64,000 nt of DNA. Origin: Caballeronia sp. GAFFF1. Lineage in GTDB: Bacteria; Pseudomonadota; Gammaproteobacteria; Burkholderiales; Burkholderiaceae. Position 1 is the stretch's first letter. Every line of letters starts with the position of its first letter. The position numbers and the translations under genes are program-made. The notes below the pieces were generated by a model. That model had not been told where the DNA came from, searched no databases, and was given only the letters and a program-made list of their open reading frames with translations. Below, piece by piece: positions 52,741 to 62,590 of the stretch. The DNA is taken from positions 1 to 64,000 of the forward strand of contig NZ_JALQEM010000030.1 of NCBI RefSeq assembly GCF_023630705.1, read 5' to 3'.

Positions 52741-55146
52741 ATGGCACGCGCTTTCGAAGGACACGCCTTGGCTCAGGCACCGAATCACTCCAAGCAGGGC
52801 TTTTTGCTGACGCGTCATTGGCGCGATACGGCCGCGGGCACCGAGGTCGAGTTCTGGCTCGCCACCGATGACGGTCCGCGCAAAGTCCGCATCGCGCCGC
52901 AAACACCGGTTGCGTTCATCCGCGCCGAAGATCGCGACAAGGCCGAGCCGCTCGTGCGCGCGGTGCGCGATGCGCAATTGCGCGAACTGCCGCTCACGGA
53001 CTTTCGCCAGAAGCCGGTGCTGGGGCTTTACTGCGCGCAGTATCGTCAATTGCTTGCGCTCGAAAAGACGCTGAAGAACGCGGGCGTGACTGTCTTCGAA
53101 GCGGATATCCGTCCGACCGAACGCTATCTGATGGAGCGGTTCATCACCGCGCCCGTGTCCGTCGAAGGCGAAGCGCGCGACGGCGTGGTTCACAGTGAGC
53201 TGAAACCTGCGCCGGATTATCGTCCGAAGCTCAGGCTCGTCTCGCTCGATATCGAAACGAGTGCAACGGCCGAGCTATATTCCATCGCGCTCGAAGGGTG
53301 CGGTGCGCGGCAGGTCTACATGCTCGGGCCTCCCACGGGCGACGCACATCCGCCGCTTGACTTCGACCTCGAATATTGCGCGAGCCGCGCGGAGATGCTT
53401 CAGCGTTTCAACGCGTGGATCGCCGAGCGCGATCCCGATGCGATCATCGGCTGGAACGTCGTGCAGTTCGATCTGCGCGTGCTGCAAAAGCATGCCGACG
53501 CTTATGACGTGCCGCTGGCCATTGGCCGCGATGGCAGCGTGATCGAATGGCGCGAGCACGGCATGAAGCGCAACCACTTTTTTGCATCCGTCGCGGGACG
53601 GCTCGTGGTGGACGGCATCGAGGCGTTGCGCTCGGCGACGTGGAACTTCCCTTCTTTCAGCCTCGAATACGTCGCGCAATCGCTATTGGGCGAAGGCAAG
53701 GCGATCGACAGTCCTTATGCCCGCATGGATGAGATCGAGCGGCGCTTTTGCGAAGACAAGCCTGCGCTCGCACGTTACAACCTGACCGACTGCGAGCTCG
53801 TCACGAAGATCTTCGAGAAGACCGAGCTGCTGCCGTTCCTGCTCGAACGCGCGACGGTGACGGGACTTGCCGCTGACCGCAGCGGCGGATCGGTCGCGGC
53901 GTTCACGCATTTGTACATGCCGCGCATGCATCGCCTGGGCTATGTCGCGCCGAATCTCGGCGACGTGCCGGAAGAAGCGAGTCCCGGCGGTTTCGTGATG
54001 GATTCGCGGCCCGGTCTCTATGATTCCGTGCTCGTGCTCGACTATAAGAGCCTGTACCCGTCGATCATTCGTACCTTCCTGATCGATCCCGTCGGTCTCG
54101 CGCAAGGCATGAGCGAGGCACAAGCAGAGACGCGCACTGTACCCGGTTTTCGCGGCGCGCGCTTTTCCCGCGACAAGCATTGTCTGCCCGCCATCGTCGA
54201 ACAAGTATGGGAAGGGCGCGAGGCCGCGAAACGTCAGCGCAACAAGCCGCTTTCGCAAGCCCTCAAGATCATCATGAACTCGTTCTATGGCGTGCTCGGG
54301 TCGAGCGGCTGCCGTTTCTTCGATCCGCGGCTCGCCTCGTCCATCACCATGCGCGGCCATGAAATCATGCATCGCACGCGCGAGCTGATCGAAGCGCGCG
54401 GCTACAGCGTCATTTACGGCGATACCGATTCGACCTTCGTCTGGCTGCGCCGCGCCCGCAGCGAGGACGACGCCGCGCGTATCGGCCGCGCGCTCGTCGA
54501 TCATGTCAACGATTACTGGCGCAGGCATCTGCGCGAAACATTCGGCCTCGATAGCGCACTGGAATTGCAATTCGAAACGCACTTCAAGCGGTTCCTGATG
54601 CCGACGGTTCGCGGTACCGACGAAGGCAGCAAGAAACGCTATGCGGGACTCACGCAACGCGCGGACGGCAGCGAAGAAATCATCTATAAAGGGCTAGAGA
54701 CGGTGCGCACGGACTGGACGCCGCTCGCGCAGCGTTTTCAGCAAGAGCTTTATATGCGCATCTTTAAGGACGAGCCTTATGAAGACTATGTGCGCGATTA
54801 CGTCGAGCGCACGCGGCGCGGCGAACTGAACGACCTGTTGATTTATCGGAAGCGCCTGCGCCGCAGCCTCGACGACTATGAACGCAATGTGCCGCCGCAT
54901 GTACGCGCCGCGCGGACCGCCGACGAATTCAACGCGCAGCAGGGACGCCCGCTGCAATATCAGAACGGTGGATGGATCAGCTACGTGATGACGATGGGCG
55001 GGCCCGAGCCGGTCGAAGCACGTCATGCGCCCATCGACTACGAGCATTACGTGAGCAAGCAGCTACAGCCCGTGGCCGACGGCATCCTGCCGTTCCTGCG
55101 CAACGACTTCGCCACGCTGATGTCGGGACAGCAAGCGCTTTTCTAG
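52741..55146 (+). CDS. polB: DNA polymerase II (family B)
   Basis: An 801-aa DNA polymerase, close to E. coli PolB in length. Exonuclease motif I is LVSLDIETS; polymerase motif A is [13 protein letters not shown], motif [14 protein letters not shown], and motif [11 protein letters not shown]. It extends stalled forks and bypasses lesions, and is SOS-induced in E. coli. I saw no CTGT-N8-ACAG LexA-type box in the 176-base upstream gap. The ribosome site is weak. Isolated from other repair genes. Confidence 0.96.
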   Translation: MARAFEGHALAQAPNHSKQGFLLTRHWRDTAAGTEVEFWLATDDGPRKVRIAPQTPVAFIRAEDRDKAEPLVRAVRDAQLRELPLTDFRQKPVLGLYCAQYRQLLALEKTLKNAGVTVFEADIRPTERYLMERFITAPVSVEGEARDGVVHSELKPAPDYRPKLRLVSLDIETSATAELYSIALEGCGARQVYMLGPPTGDAHPPLDFDLEYCASRAEMLQRFNAWIAERDPDAIIGWNVVQFDLRVLQKHADAYDVPLAIGRDGSVIEWREHGMKRNHFFASVAGRLVVDGIEALRSATWNFPSFSLEYVAQSLLGEGKAIDSPYARMDEIERRFCEDKPALARYNLTDCELVTKIFEKTELLPFLLERATVTGLAADRSGGSVAAFTHLYMPRMHRLGYVAPNLGDVPEEASPGGFVMDSRPGLYDSVLVLDYKSLYPSIIRTFLIDPVGLAQGMSEAQAETRTVPGFRGARFSRDKHCLPAIVEQVWEGREAAKRQRNKPLSQALKIIMNSFYGVLGSSGCRFFDPRLASSITMRGHEIMHRTRELIEARGYSVIYGDTDSTFVWLRRARSEDDAARIGRALVDHVNDYWRRHLRETFGLDSALELQFETHFKRFLMPTVRGTDEGSKKRYAGLTQRADGSEEIIYKGLETVRTDWTPLAQRFQQELYMRIFKDEPYEDYVRDYVERTRRGELNDLLIYRKRLRRSLDDYERNVPPHVRAARTADEFNAQQGRPLQYQNGGWISYVMTMGGPEPVEARHAPIDYEHYVSKQLQPVADGILPFLRNDFATLMSGQQALF

Positions 55147-55230
55147 GCACCGAAAGACGAACGGGCGTGCGCGGGCGCGGCACTTGCTGCCGCTTTACGC
55201 GTTGCTTGCATCGACAACGAGAATGGAAGC

Positions 55231-57906
55231 ATGCATATCATGACTGCGTCCACGGAAATCAGCCGCTCGCAAGTTCGTAACCGCATCGTGAAGGACCTTT
55301 GGCAGGCGATCTGGACGTTTCGTTTGCAGACGCTCGGTGCCGTCGCGTTGATGATTGCGTCGCGCCTTGCGGTGGTATCCGTTCCCCTGATGCTGAAACA
55401 CGTCATCGACGAGTTCAGCAAGCCCACCGCGAACGCCGTATTCCCGGTCTTCGTGATCCTGACCTACGTGCTGATGCGCTATCTCGGCGACGTGCTCAAC
55501 GAAGCGCGCGACGTGCTGTTCAGCGTCGTCACCCAACGCACGGTCGCATCGTTTTCAGCGCGCACGTTCTCCCATCTGCACAACATGGGCGCGCGTTTCC
55601 ATGCGCAGCGTGAAACGGGCGGCGTGGTGCGGGACGTGCAGAAAGGCGCGGACGGTATCGGCTTTCTGCTCGGCGTCGCCATTTTCACGATCGTGCCGAC
55701 GCTCATCGAAATCGGCACGGTCGTCGCTATCATGGTGAGCCAGTATGCGAAGACGTTCATGGTTGCCATTGGCGCGACCTTCGTTTGCTACGCGCTCTAT
55801 ACGCTGATCTTCACGCGCTACCGCATGCGTTTTCAACGCGCGGTGAACCGGCTCGAAGCGCAATCGGACAGCCGCCTCGTCGACAGCCTGCTGAACTACG
55901 AGACCGTCAAGCTCTTCGCGAGCGAAGACGTCGAACGCCAGCGTCTTTCCACCGTGCTCGACAAGTGGGTCGACGCGCGCACCGCGAACCAGCGCGCATT
56001 GACGATCCTGCATGTGGGGCAAAGCACCGTGATCGCCATCGGCATCGCGGCCGTGATGCTGCTCGCGGCGCAGAGCGTGGTGGCGGGCACGATGAGCGTG
56101 GGCGACCTCGTGCTCGTGAACGCGTATATCGTGCAAGTGTGCGCGCCGCTCAACACGCTCGGCTTCGTGTTTCGCGAGACGAACGATGCCATCGTCAATG
56201 TCGAACGCATGTTCGAGATTCTGCTTGCGCGGGGCCGTCGTGGTGAAGACGTGGACGAGGCAGATGCGAAGCCGCTCGTCGTGACGGCCGGCGAGATCGA
56301 ATTCGAGCACGTGGACTTCGGCTACGATCCGGCGCGACAAATATTGCGCGATATCGACTTTCGCGCGCATCCCGGCAAGAAACTCGCGGTGGTGGGCGGC
56401 AGCGGCTCGGGCAAGTCCACGCTCATGAAGCTGCTCTTCAGGCTTTATTCGCCGACAGCGGGTGTCATTACGATCGACGGTCAGGACATCCGGCAGGTCA
56501 CGCAAAGGAGCCTGCGCGAAGCCATCGGCATCGTGCCGCAGGACACGGTGCTATTCAACGATACGATCGCCTATAACATCGCCTATGGCCGGCCGTCCGC
56601 CACGCGCGCCGATGTCGTGCGCGCGGCGCGTGCCGCGCAACTGGACAGCTTTATCGAACGATTGCCCGATCATTACGACACGCGCGTCGGCGAACGCGGC
56701 GTGCGGCTCTCGGGCGGCGAGCGGCAACGCATCGCGATCGCGCGGGCCATTCTCAAAGATCCACGCATCATCGTGTTCGATGAAGCCACGTCGGCGCTCG
56801 ATACGCGTTCCGAGCGCGCCATTCAAAGCGAGCTCGACCGGCTCGCGCAAGGCCGCACGTCGATTGTGATCGCGCACCGGCTCTCGACTGTCGTGAATGC
56901 CGACTGGATTCTCGTGATGGAGCACGGCCGCATCGTCGAGCAAGGTCAGCATGCGGAACTGATCGAGCGCGGTGGCGTGTATTCGCGCATGTGGGCGTTG
57001 CAATCGCAACAAGGCGAGCTCGCGCAAGTGCAGCGCAAGGTGTCGGCGCAACCGGTCGGCCTCGGCGCGTTGATCGCGGGCGTGGTCGACGGTCTGCACG
57101 AGGAGATCGTCGAACATGGCGTGCAGCTTTACACCATGATGCCCGATGCCGATTTGCGCGTGACCGGCGACCCCGGCGTGTTGCAGTTCGTGATAGCGGA
57201 TTTGTGTCGCACCGAGATACGCGCGGCGGAGCGCGGGGAGCGCGTCGAGCTGCGTGTCGAACGCGAAGCGAATCAAGTGCGCGTTTGCGTGCTGGGCCGT
57301 CGCGCGCAGCCCGCGCCGCTTTCGCAGGAACAGGCTCGCCGGCTCGAACAGGCGCTGGCGGAAACGGGCGGCACGTTCACGGTCGGCTATGTCGACGGCC
57401 ACCTCGCCTATGTCGCGATGATGCCGTTGCGTCCCGTGGTCGATGCCGACAGTCTTGCGGGCCTCGCGGAGCCGAACGCAAACGTTACCGGCAATCTGGA
57501 GGGCCTCTGCGTCATGGTGCTGGACGACCAGGAAGCCGCTCGCGAGGCGCTCGGCGCGGTGCTGGAGATGTCCGGGGCGGGCGTGAGACTGGCGGCGTCG
57601 GGCAAGGAAGCGCTCGAATGGCTCGCGCAAGCGCCCACGCAGGAATGGCCCGATGCGTTCTTGTGCGACATCGTGCTCGGCGAAGAGGACGGCTATCAGG
57701 TGTTGCGCCGCGTGCGCGAACTGGAAGCCAGCCGGCGTGTGTCGCTCGGGGAACGCATGCCGGCCATTGCGTTGACCGGTCACACGCAGACGGAAGACCG
57801 ACTGCGCGCGCAGATGGCAGGCTTTCAGATGCACTTGACGAAGCCCGTCCCCGCCGAGCGGCTGATCGCGGCGATCAGGCAGGTCGCCGCGCGCACCGAA
57901 GCATGA
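55231..57906 (+). CDS. ABC exporter fused to HATPase-like and receiver domains
   Basis: An 891-aa fusion. Residues ~25-330 are a six-TM ABC exporter membrane domain of the Atm1/HMT1 type. Residues ~355-595 are the ATPase: Walker A GGSGSGKST (389-397), signature LSGGERQR (493-500), Walker B IIVFDE, H549. Residues ~620-735 resemble a histidine-kinase ATPase domain that has lost its N-box Asn and G motifs (DPGVLQFVIADLCRTEIRAA). Residues ~757-887 are an intact receiver: D765/D766, phospho-acceptor D813, T849, K871. The ParB-like gene follows 9 bases later. ATG 55240 is an alternative start. Substrate unknown. Confidence 0.9.
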   Translation: MHIMTASTEISRSQVRNRIVKDLWQAIWTFRLQTLGAVALMIASRLAVVSVPLMLKHVIDEFSKPTANAVFPVFVILTYVLMRYLGDVLNEARDVLFSVVTQRTVASFSARTFSHLHNMGARFHAQRETGGVVRDVQKGADGIGFLLGVAIFTIVPTLIEIGTVVAIMVSQYAKTFMVAIGATFVCYALYTLIFTRYRMRFQRAVNRLEAQSDSRLVDSLLNYETVKLFASEDVERQRLSTVLDKWVDARTANQRALTILHVGQSTVIAIGIAAVMLLAAQSVVAGTMSVGDLVLVNAYIVQVCAPLNTLGFVFRETNDAIVNVERMFEILLARGRRGEDVDEADAKPLVVTAGEIEFEHVDFGYDPARQILRDIDFRAHPGKKLAVVGGSGSGKSTLMKLLFRLYSPTAGVITIDGQDIRQVTQRSLREAIGIVPQDTVLFNDTIAYNIAYGRPSATRADVVRAARAAQLDSFIERLPDHYDTRVGERGVRLSGGERQRIAIARAILKDPRIIVFDEATSALDTRSERAIQSELDRLAQGRTSIVIAHRLSTVVNADWILVMEHGRIVEQGQHAELIERGGVYSRMWALQSQQGELAQVQRKVSAQPVGLGALIAGVVDGLHEEIVEHGVQLYTMMPDADLRVTGDPGVLQFVIADLCRTEIRAAERGERVELRVEREANQVRVCVLGRRAQPAPLSQEQARRLEQALAETGGTFTVGYVDGHLAYVAMMPLRPVVDADSLAGLAEPNANVTGNLEGLCVMVLDDQEAAREALGAVLEMSGAGVRLAASGKEALEWLAQAPTQEWPDAFLCDIVLGEEDGYQVLRRVRELEASRRVSLGERMPAIALTGHTQTEDRLRAQMAGFQMHLTKPVPAERLIAAIRQVAARTEA

Positions 57907-57915
57907 GGAGACGAT

Positions 57916-58518
57916 ATGGACACCGAATTATCGGCGCGCATCGTTGAATTGAGGCCGACGCAAGGCGCGCTCGGCATGGAGCATGTGCGCGAGAAAATGC
58001 GTCTGACGAGCCGCACGCCCGAGTTGGAACGCGCGACATTCCTGCGCGAACACGCGCTGCGCGTGGTGCGCGGGCCGGGCGGCACGCTGCATGTGACCGA
58101 TCATCATCACTGGGCGCGCGCATGGTACGAATTGGGCATCGAGGTCGTGCCGGTCATGATTGCGTGCGACTACAGCGACCGCGATCACGATTCGTTCATC
58201 GCCGCGTTGCGCGAACGGCGCTGGCTTCATCCCTTCGATGAGCAAGGCCGCGAAACGCCGGTCGAAGCACTGCCGCCGTCCATCGCCGTGATGCCCGACG
58301 ATCCGTATCTGAGCCTTGCAGCCTTTGTGCGGATGGCCGGTGTCTATTCCGATTCGCCCGAGGTCAACGCCAAGTTCGCGTGGGCCGGGTACTTCCGCGA
58401 GCGCGTGCAGGGCGATTTCGCGTCGATTGCAGGCTTTGCCAAGGCGCTCGCGGAGGCAGTCGCCGCTTCTCGCCAGGACGAAGCGCGCGGACTGCCGGGA
58501 TTCAACGTCAAAGCGTAG
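57916..58518 (+). CDS. ParB-like nuclease-domain protein (PF08857-type)
   Basis: A 200-aa soluble protein. The segment [19 protein letters not shown], then [33 protein letters not shown] matches the ParB-like nuclease (ParBc_2) group. The His-rich DHHHW may bind metal or nucleotide. No HTH or centromere site is evident, so this is not a chromosome-segregation ParB. GAGGAG precedes the ATG, nine bases after the ABC-receiver fusion stop, so the two are co-transcribed. It overlaps the convergent uxs gene by 11 bases. Confidence 0.8.
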   Translation: MDTELSARIVELRPTQGALGMEHVREKMRLTSRTPELERATFLREHALRVVRGPGGTLHVTDHHHWARAWYELGIEVVPVMIACDYSDRDHDSFIAALRERRWLHPFDEQGRETPVEALPPSIAVMPDDPYLSLAAFVRMAGVYSDSPEVNAKFAWAGYFRERVQGDFASIAGFAKALAEAVAASRQDEARGLPGFNVKA

Positions 58519-59491
58519 CCAGTGCCGAGCGAGTCTGCTGCGCCTCGATGATCTGCCGGAAGTACGCGGCGGTGCGGCGCAAGCCTTCGTCGAGTACAGT
58601 CACCGGCTCCCAGCCGAGAAGCTGGCGCGCCTGCGTGATATCCGGCTGACGATGCCACGGATCGTCCATCGGCAGCGGGCGGAACACGATCTCCGACTTC
58701 GAGCCCGTCAACGCGACGATGCGCTGCGCGATCTCCAGCATCGACAGTTCATGCGGATTGCCGAGATTCACCGGGCCCGTCACGTCGTCGGGCGTGTTCA
58801 TCAAACGGATGAAGGCGTCCACCATGTCGTCCACATAGCAGAACGAGCGCGTCTGCGTGCCCTCGCCGTAGACGGTGATCGGCTCGCCGGCGAGCGCCTG
58901 CATCATGAAGTTGGACACCACGCGGCCATCGCTCGGATGCATGCGCGGCCCGTACGTATTGAAGATTCGCGCGATCTTGATGTTGAGACCATGCTGGCGG
59001 CGATAGTCCATGAAGAGCGTCTCGGCGCAACGCTTGCCTTCGTCATAGCATGAGCGGGGGCCGATCGGGTTCACGTTGCCCCAGTACGCTTCCTGTTGCG
59101 GATGAACGCGCGCATCGCCATACACTTCGCTCGTCGATGCCTGAAAGATCTTGGCCTTCACGCGCTTGGCGAGCCCGAGCATGTTGATCGCGCCGTGCAC
59201 GCTCGTCTTCGTGGTCTGCACCGGATCATGCTGATAATGAACCGGCGACGCAGGACACGCGAGGTTGTAGATCTCATCGACCTCCACGTACAGCGGGAAG
59301 GTCACGTCATGACGCATCAGTTCGAAGTTGGGACTGTCGAGCAGATGCGCGATGTTGTCCTTCGTGCCCGTGTAAAAGTTATCGACGCACAACACGTCGT
59401 GCCCTTGCGCCAGCAGGCGTTCGCACAGATGCGAGCCGAGAAAGCCCGCGCCGCCCGTCACCAGAATGCGCTTGCGATATGCTTCCTTCAT
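58508..59491 (-). CDS. UDP-glucuronate decarboxylase / UDP-xylose synthase
   Basis: A 327-aa extended SDR that makes UDP-xylose from UDP-glucuronate using bound NAD+. Motifs: [12 protein letters not shown] (cofactor), [17 protein letters not shown] (Tyr-x3-Lys), [10 protein letters not shown] and [18 protein letters not shown] [17 protein letters not shown]. The length and lack of an N-terminal TM fit soluble bacterial UXS. Last gene of the polysaccharide cluster, which suggests xylose or a pentose in the surface glycan. Confidence 0.92.
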   Translation of the reverse strand: MKEAYRKRILVTGGAGFLGSHLCERLLAQGHDVLCVDNFYTGTKDNIAHLLDSPNFELMRHDVTFPLYVEVDEIYNLACPASPVHYQHDPVQTTKTSVHGAINMLGLAKRVKAKIFQASTSEVYGDARVHPQQEAYWGNVNPIGPRSCYDEGKRCAETLFMDYRRQHGLNIKIARIFNTYGPRMHPSDGRVVSNFMMQALAGEPITVYGEGTQTRSFCYVDDMVDAFIRLMNTPDDVTGPVNLGNPHELSMLEIAQRIVALTGSKSEIVFRPLPMDDPWHRQPDITQARQLLGWEPVTVLDEGLRRTAAYFRQIIEAQQTRSALATL

Positions 59492-59527
59492 GTCGGTTCC
59501 TTTTTGTGGTGATTGGGTCGCGGTCGA

Positions 59528-60487
59528 TCAACTGCACACATGGCGCAAGGTCGCTTCCCATTCGGCGGCGAAGCGGTCGATGTTGAAGCGTTCCAGCGCG
59601 AGACGGCGCGCGCCTTCGCCGAGACGCCGCGCTTCTGCGGGATCGCGCAACAGTTGTTGCATGACATCGACGAGCGCGTTCGTGTCGGTATGAATGAAGC
59701 CGCTCTCGCCATTGCGAACGACGGTGGCGAGCTCCGTCGTCGCGAGACCGATGATCGGCATGCCGATCGTCATGGCTTCGACGATTGCGAGGCCGAGGCT
59801 CGTCCAGCGAATCGGGTTGAAGAAGAAGCGGTATTGCGCGGAAAACGCGGCCAGATCCAGATTGCCGATCTCGCCCAACCCGCCCGCCGACTCCGCGTCC
59901 ATGCCGACGAGATCGAGCGGCACGCGTTGCGCGGCATCCGCGAACACGTCGCTGCCGAGCCTGCGCCCGCGCTGCCGCAAATGATTGATGACGACGATGC
60001 CGCGTTCCTTCTCGCCTGTATAGCGCACGCCTTCGGGCACGACCACGCCATGTTCAATCACGCGCGTCGGTGTCTCGCCGCTGTCCCACATCAGGCGATT
60101 GAAGTGCGTCACATGCACGAGTAGCGTGTCGCGGTCCTGCACCCAATGGCGTTGTTCGAACGGATTCTCCTGCGGCGGATCATGTTCGATATAAACGCGA
60201 GGCAAGCGCCGCTGCGCATCCGAAAGCAGGTTGATGCGATCGTCGTCCCAGTGCGTGCGATGCTGGAACAGCACGACGTCGAACTCGCTCGACGCGACTT
60301 CGTCTGCGTGTACCTCATGGACGTTGTCGCCCCACGGCAGCACGCCGACTTTGCCCGCGTAGCCGGGCGGATGACCGGGCTTCGTGACGAGATAGAAATC
60401 GTGCTTCGCCTGAGTCAGGTAGTAGAGGTAGTTGCCGTGCACGTGCCACGTGAGCACGCGCAGACGTCGTTGATTAGCAGTGGGCAT
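59528..60487 (-). CDS. Family 4-like (GT-B) glycosyltransferase
   Basis: A 319-aa cytoplasmic transferase with GT-B architecture. The donor-binding C-domain shows the E-x7-E type pattern in [21 protein letters not shown]. The N-domain starts [16 protein letters not shown], as in many bacterial GT1/GT4 enzymes. Its start overlaps the end of the GT9 gene by 14 bases. Donor and acceptor unknown. Confidence 0.87.
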   Translation of the reverse strand: MPTANQRRLRVLTWHVHGNYLYYLTQAKHDFYLVTKPGHPPGYAGKVGVLPWGDNVHEVHADEVASSEFDVVLFQHRTHWDDDRINLLSDAQRRLPRVYIEHDPPQENPFEQRHWVQDRDTLLVHVTHFNRLMWDSGETPTRVIEHGVVVPEGVRYTGEKERGIVVINHLRQRGRRLGSDVFADAAQRVPLDLVGMDAESAGGLGEIGNLDLAAFSAQYRFFFNPIRWTSLGLAIVEAMTIGMPIIGLATTELATVVRNGESGFIHTDTNALVDVMQQLLRDPAEARRLGEGARRLALERFNIDRFAAEWEATLRHVCS

Positions 60488-61538
60488 CGGTTTCCAGTTT
60501 TTCTACGGGCAATTGAAGTCGTGCGACATCGAGCACTTGCGCGACGCTCACGTTGAGCGCGCAAGGATGCCCATACGGACATTCGCGGAAAGAACACGGA
60601 CGACACGGCGGATAGTCCGCCAGCACGCGATGCCTTTCGTGATCGAGCGGCGCCCAGCGTTGCGTGTCGCTGCCCGATGCGATGACGACGCTTTTCGTTC
60701 GCATCGCGGCCGCCACGTGGGAAAGCCCCGTGTCGTTGCACACGATGAGTCGCGCACGCCCGACGAGCGCCGCCAGCCCGCCGAGGGATGTCTTGCCGGT
60801 CAGGTCGAGCGCATTCACGCCGGGCGTGTTCGCGATGCTCGCGGTAATGGACGCTTCGCCTGCGCTGCCGGTCAACGCGACTTGCCAGCCATCGCTCGCA
60901 AGCGCGGCTGCCACTTGCGCGAAGCGTTCTGCAGGCCAGCGTCGCGAAGGCAACTGGGCGCCGGCATGCACGAGCACAAGCCGCGCAGTGTCGAGGCCAT
61001 AACGTTCGATCAGTTCATCGCATTCGCGCGTGTCGTGTTGCGTGAGCGGGATCTCGAGCTGCGTGTCGTGGGCATCGATACCGAGCGCCTGCATCAGCGC
61101 GTTATAGCGCGCGACTTCCTGCAACGCGTCGGGCCAGGAAATGAAGATGCCAGGGCGCGGCGCTTCATCCGGCTTGAGAAAGCCCGCGTTGACTCGCGCG
61201 TGCATTGCTCCGACGATATCGTTCGCCACGCCGCCGCTGCCGTGCAACTGGATCGCGAGATCGAAGCTGCGTGCACGCATGGCATCGTAAAAGGCGGGGA
61301 GGTGCGCGTCCGTTTCTTCCTGCTCCGGAAAGCCGACGGCGCCCGGAAACAAGATCAATTCATCGACGAGATGCGCATAGCGTTCGACGAAACTATGCGC
61401 CCACGGCAAGCCGATCAGTGCGATGTGTGCATTCGGATAAGCGCGGCGCAGGGCGCGCATCGCGGGCACGCAACACAGCATGTCGCCGAGCTGAAGCGCC
61501 CGAAAAATCGCAATGCGCTCGACGTTCGCCGGTTTCAT
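60474..61538 (-). CDS. Glycosyltransferase family 9 (heptosyltransferase-like)
   Basis: A 354-aa GT-B enzyme. The ADP-heptose:LPS transferase pattern is visible: ALQLGDMLCCVPAMRALRRAYPNAHIALIG, VLVHAGAQLPSRRWPAERFAQVA, and ARLIVCNDTGLSHVAAAM. It may act on LPS core or on a capsule/EPS oligosaccharide. A Cys-rich tail (PPCRPCSFRECPYGHPC) near the C-terminus is typical for some GT9 members. The start overlaps the GT2 gene's stop by four bases. Confidence 0.9.
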   Translation of the reverse strand: MKPANVERIAIFRALQLGDMLCCVPAMRALRRAYPNAHIALIGLPWAHSFVERYAHLVDELILFPGAVGFPEQEETDAHLPAFYDAMRARSFDLAIQLHGSGGVANDIVGAMHARVNAGFLKPDEAPRPGIFISWPDALQEVARYNALMQALGIDAHDTQLEIPLTQHDTRECDELIERYGLDTARLVLVHAGAQLPSRRWPAERFAQVAAALASDGWQVALTGSAGEASITASIANTPGVNALDLTGKTSLGGLAALVGRARLIVCNDTGLSHVAAAMRTKSVVIASGSDTQRWAPLDHERHRVLADYPPCRPCSFRECPYGHPCALNVSVAQVLDVARLQLPVEKLETDAHC

Positions 61539-62590
61539 ATGAATACCACGCGGAACTTGACGGCGCCGTAAATTCGCCAGTACACCGAAAGAAACGGTAT
61601 CCATAGCGATGTCCACGCCATTTCGAGCACGTGCGACGGTGTCAGCGCGGTCGACTTCAGGCGCTTGAAGCAGAACCATGCGGTCATGCCGAGCCAGGCC
61701 GCGAGGCACACGCCCGCGAGCTTGTTGTTGCCGTTCGCGAGCGCGAACACGGCCACGAGTACGGCGACGATGATCGCGTAATAGAGCAGCGGCGGCAGGC
61801 TGCGAATGCGTGTTTTGAAGAGCGACCGATGCTTCTTGTAGAGCAGCGCATCGAACTGGCTCTTCTTCTGCTGCGACAAGCTCACGCCCCAGCGTGCCGG
61901 CCGCACCGGATGCAGGACCATTGCGTCGTGCGAGCGCACGATGTGCGCGCCGATGCGCATCAGTTCGAACTGAAGGTCGGAGTCTTCGCGCCACGCCGAC
62001 GTGAAGCGCGCATCGAAGCCGTCCACGCGTGCGAGCGCCGAGCGCGTCACGAACGTGTTCGCGGTCGCGAATTCCGCGCGGGAGAGGCCGGCTGCGTCTT
62101 GCTCGTAGTCGGTCGGACGCGGGCCGAGCGGCACCACGATACGTCCCGATACGGCGTCCGCGCCCGCTCGCAACGCGGCGACGCCTGCCGCGAGCCAGTG
62201 GGGATCAGGAATCGTGTCGTCGTCGGTGAACGCGATCAGCGGCGCGCCCGATGCACGCCATCCCGCGTTGCGAGCGCCTGCCGGGCCTTGCGTCGCGGTG
62301 ACGGGAACATAGCGGATGCGGGGCGCTCCGTCGAACTCGCGTGCGAGCGCGGTCACGCGCGAACGCGTGGCGTCATCGGGACCGTCATCGCACACGACGA
62401 TCTCGAAGCGCGTCTTGTCGTAGTACTGCGCGATAATCGCGCGCAGACAGCGTTCCAACATGTCGGGCCGCCGATACGTCGGCACGACCACCGACACGTC
62501 GAAGGCCGCGCCCCCCGCTGCGCCCGCATTGCGCTGCGTGGACGCGTCCTTCGCGCCGTCGTAGGGAAACGAGCCTGCCATCGTGCTCAT
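61535..62590 (-). CDS. Glycosyltransferase family 2 with C-terminal membrane segments
   Basis: A 351-aa GT-A enzyme with SVVVPTYRRPDMLERCL at the start, the DDD metal-binding site in AFTDDDTIPD and the acceptor-region SAWREDSDLQFE. C-terminal TM helices (~265-350; YYAIIVAVLVAVFALANG) anchor it in the inner membrane. The start overlaps the carbamoyltransferase stop by four bases. Confidence 0.9.
   Translation of the reverse strand: MSTMAGSFPYDGAKDASTQRNAGAAGGAAFDVSVVVPTYRRPDMLERCLRAIIAQYYDKTRFEIVVCDDGPDDATRSRVTALAREFDGAPRIRYVPVTATQGPAGARNAGWRASGAPLIAFTDDDTIPDPHWLAAGVAALRAGADAVSGRIVVPLGPRPTDYEQDAAGLSRAEFATANTFVTRSALARVDGFDARFTSAWREDSDLQFELMRIGAHIVRSHDAMVLHPVRPARWGVSLSQQKKSQFDALLYKKHRSLFKTRIRSLPPLLYYAIIVAVLVAVFALANGNNKLAGVCLAAWLGMTAWFCFKRLKSTALTPSHVLEMAWTSLWIPFLSVYWRIYGAVKFRVVFI

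Noticed and set aside
57916..58518. Chromosome-partitioning ParB
   Set aside because: No ParA partner, no helix-turn-helix and no parS-like sites nearby; only the ParB-like nuclease-type domain is supported.
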